From contig NC_090169.1 in NCBI RefSeq assembly GCF_017916325.1, positions 686,001 to 750,000 on the forward strand: a stretch of 64,000 bases of DNA. The letters are read 5' to 3'. Origin of the DNA: Leishmania martiniquensis (lineage: Eukaryota; Euglenozoa; Kinetoplastea; Trypanosomatida; Trypanosomatidae). Made by a program: the position numbers and the translations under genes. Positions 61,701 through 64,000 of the stretch are shown piece after piece; within the stretch, counting starts at the first letter, position 1, and each line of letters starts with the position of its first letter. The notes beneath the pieces are model-generated. The model was not told the origin of the DNA, searched no databases, and saw only the letters and a list, made by a program, of their open reading frames with translations.

Positions 61701-64000
61701 AAAGGGTCACATCCCGCGTAGCGCAACGTGATGAGGTAAGACTTCGCCCCTGCTCGAAGGACTTCTCACTTCTCTTCTCACTCCCCTTTACGCTTCATGT
61801 GCCTCACTAACTGCCCTTTTCGCCTCCTTTGGTTTCTCCGCTCCACAAAACGTCTCTGTCACGGGGTGCCAGATCAGAGGATACCTCCGGTGGTCGACTC
61901 TGTGAAAGAGTGCACCGCTGAAGCGACTTCCTTATCCCCGCGAGTGTAACAGGCTGCAAAGTGTGGAACACAACTTGAGCTGAGCGAGAAGGCGCAGGTT
62001 GGAGGAGGAGGGCGGAGGCCCGCACACGTATAGACAGGCACACCGCTTCTCGGAGAGGAAAAAAAAAGGGTCATGAAGACATGGAGAGGAATCCAAGCAA
62101 ATGGCAACGCCCATGAAAGGAGTCCTTACATCTAAACACCGCGAACGAATGAATGAGGGGGAGGAAGAGAAGTACAGCAGACACCAACGCACACTCACCC
62201 ATACAAACAGACACACAAAAGCAGAAAAAGGAAACACATACGCAACGTCCAGGGCACATGACAGCTCCTGGGCATTGCCTGGGGATACGTTAGCTATAAC
62301 CGCTACTTCGCCAAAAACAGTGGGTGGGCGGGCGGCAGGGAGAGAGGGCACCAAAAACACGGAGATAGAAAGAAACAAACGGTGGCCTCATCGCACACGT
62401 GCAAGCGGTATCCCTCGTGGTATAGACGTGGATGCAGCAATCGTTTTAAGGATGATGGCGGTGATGTTATTCAGGATACCCATACAATTAGTGCGCATGC
62501 GTATGTGCGCAAACGAAAATTCAAAAAAAACACTTTCATCTTATTTTCGCCTTTTTTTTCTTCTTTGCATATTGGAAAGCCGGGGCGCCGGGGCCGAGGA
62601 AGCGCTCGAGGAAATAGGGCTCGCTCACGCACTGCACAACGCCGCTTACTCACCGTTGCAGATCAACCCGTGCACAGAATATATATATAGAGAGAGAAAA
62701 AAGCGGTAAGTGAAAGGGGTCACATGCTCATTACGCGTGGCACCAAGTGGAAGATTTCCCTTCGTAGAAGGACACAATCACATCCGCAAACGCGAACTCA
62801 GCCATCAGTTGGTCGTGGCACAGACATTCTGCTCAAGGTGCGCCATTGGGAGTGTGAGAGTGCACAGCAGCCACATGATAATACACAGGGAAGTCCCGCG
62901 ACTGCCCACGAATGTTTCTCGATGCTGCTGACTGGATCAGACGCCATCCACGTCGAGGGATCACCTACAAAGAAGATGAGCTACGTGCGACGGGAAGATG
63001 GGGATGAGAGGCGTGTAACGAATCGCCCCGCTCACCTCGCCTTCGCCTCTCATTAACGCACACGGGCGGCATAGAGGGGGAGCGTGGCTCCCTCATGTGT
63101 ATGTGTGTGTGTGTGTGAAGTATTGCTCGAATACACTTCCTTTGCTCTGCTAGACGAACCGTAGTAGTCGATTCCTCCCCTCTTTCCGACAGAAAAAACA
63201 GACAAGAAAAAAAGAACGACTACCAACTCCCGCGGTGGCTAAGATCACTCCAGAGAGAGGGGAGGGTGCGATGGAAGGAGGTCGCCCTAGTGCGAAAAGA
63301 CGAAAACAGAAGGTAAGCAGAGCTTCCGCACATACACAGAAAAAAAGCACGAACACCCGCGCGCGCTCGACAGCGAGAGAGCCGAAGAGAGAAAGAGGCA
63401 CAGAGGTCTTTTCATGCAGCGTACAGCGTGTGCGCGTGTGTGTGTGAAGGGGGGAGGAAGAGGTTCACACAGTCATTCGACCTTTGCGGCGCTGATTCCT
63501 TTACAAGTGCCTATTCGAGCGAGCATGTACTGTACCTGATTTTTGTTTGTGTCATAATGGTGATGATGAGTGCCTATGGCCGGTGACTCGCGTTGGGGTT
63601 CGTCGTCTGGACCATTTGTGTTGCCTCCCATTGTTTTGCGACCATCCCGATAAGGGGCTCAGGAGAGAAAGAGAGAGAGATACGGTGAGGGCCGGAAAAA
63701 ACATCCAAAGAAAAAAGAAAAGAAGATAAAAGATGACCGGGCAGGTCGGCTTGCCGTCGTACCTCTTCCATCTGTCGCGATGGGGGAGGAGGGGTGGCCG
63801 TTGTAGTGGTGCAGACGCCTCAGCATACGAAAGCGTGAAAAGCATACAAGTGGCAGTCGCAGCAGGTGAGAGGGCGCTGTCCGGGTAGAGAAGGGGTTAG
63901 AGAACGCTAAAGAAGCGAAAAGGGAGAGGAGGTGGAGTGCGATAACAGATGGGGAAACGCACGCGCATCGAGAGCGGGCCGATGGGATCCATTCTGCTTG
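58729..64000. other. 5.3-kb region without a credible gene
   Basis: All longer open frames here (for example minus 59698-60390 and plus 62101-62709) are made of pyrimidine- or purine-run translations and look like UTR. It contains a G12 run at 60005-60016, many A/G runs, CA/TG microsatellites (60170, 60720, 63103) and a TA/GA run at 62680-62697. It probably combines the TPR/IQ leader with the 3' UTR of a gene beyond 64000. No tRNA or rRNA gene was recognised. Confidence 0.5.
60005..60016. repeat. G12 homopolymer
   Basis: A run of twelve G (C12 in the transcribed sense), embedded in a GA-rich stretch. It is prone to sequencing error or slippage. Confidence 0.7.

Noticed and set aside
62101..62709. 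202-codon plus frame near the right end
   Set aside because: Opposite to the transcription direction and made of purine-run and CA-repeat translation.
1..64000. CRISPR arrays, bacterial operons, integrases or phage genes
   Set aside because: Gene structure, splice signals and protein families are eukaryotic trypanosomatid; no array of regularly spaced repeats was seen.

Overview
This window reads as nuclear DNA of a Leishmania-like trypanosomatid. Every convincing gene is intronless and lies on the minus strand. Genes are separated by long, low-complexity intergenic stretches rich in CA/TG microsatellites and in purine runs, which become polypyrimidine tracts in the transcript and act as trans-splicing signals. 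An amastin-type gene remnant and SIDER-like dispersed repeats point to Leishmania rather than Trypanosoma. The whole 64 kb therefore looks like part of one polycistronic unit transcribed from high to low coordinates. No strand switch, tRNA or rRNA gene was recognised. Starts given here are the first in-frame ATG; several frames stay open further upstream but only reach non-ATG codons.

Layout in coordinate order (all minus): a partial, possibly PPR-like mitochondrial protein (1-661); ESCRT-II subunit SNF8/VPS22 (1521-2705); a 1020-residue low-complexity protein (3409-6471); a type II membrane protein with a degenerate alkaline-phosphatase-like fold (8657-9718); a TTC39/Iml2-family TPR protein (12341-14659); an acidic protein with three internal repeats and a C-terminal coiled coil (16927-18621); a p25-alpha/TPPP protein (21394-21855); a chimeric ORF carrying a copied piece of that p25-alpha gene (23953-24348); a kinesin (24960-28250); a divergent DEAD-box-type helicase, probably mitochondrial (29167-31527); a divergent E2-like protein (32527-33027); an amastin pseudogene with two in-frame stops (35868-36395); a large protein with a P-loop kinase domain of the zeta-toxin/plant NADKc type (39718-42816); pyroglutamyl-peptidase I (46146-46979); a small mitochondrial-looking membrane protein (49053-49550); an RCC1-repeat protein ending in a CaaX box (51468-53357); and a TPR plus multi-IQ protein (55009-58728). 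The last 5.3 kb has no credible gene.

The genes do not form a pathway; neighbours in trypanosomatid units are usually unrelated. Some cytoskeletal or ciliary-type functions are present: p25-alpha, kinesin, an RPGR-like prenylated RCC1 protein and a calmodulin-binding IQ protein. The main structural novelty is a pair of apparently identical 505-bp direct repeats, 11,824 bp apart. They bracket the TTC39, acidic-repeat and p25-alpha genes and could recombine to amplify or delete that block. The p25-alpha fragment lies just outside the second repeat, in what would be the kinesin 3' UTR, and has its own splice-acceptor-like signal.
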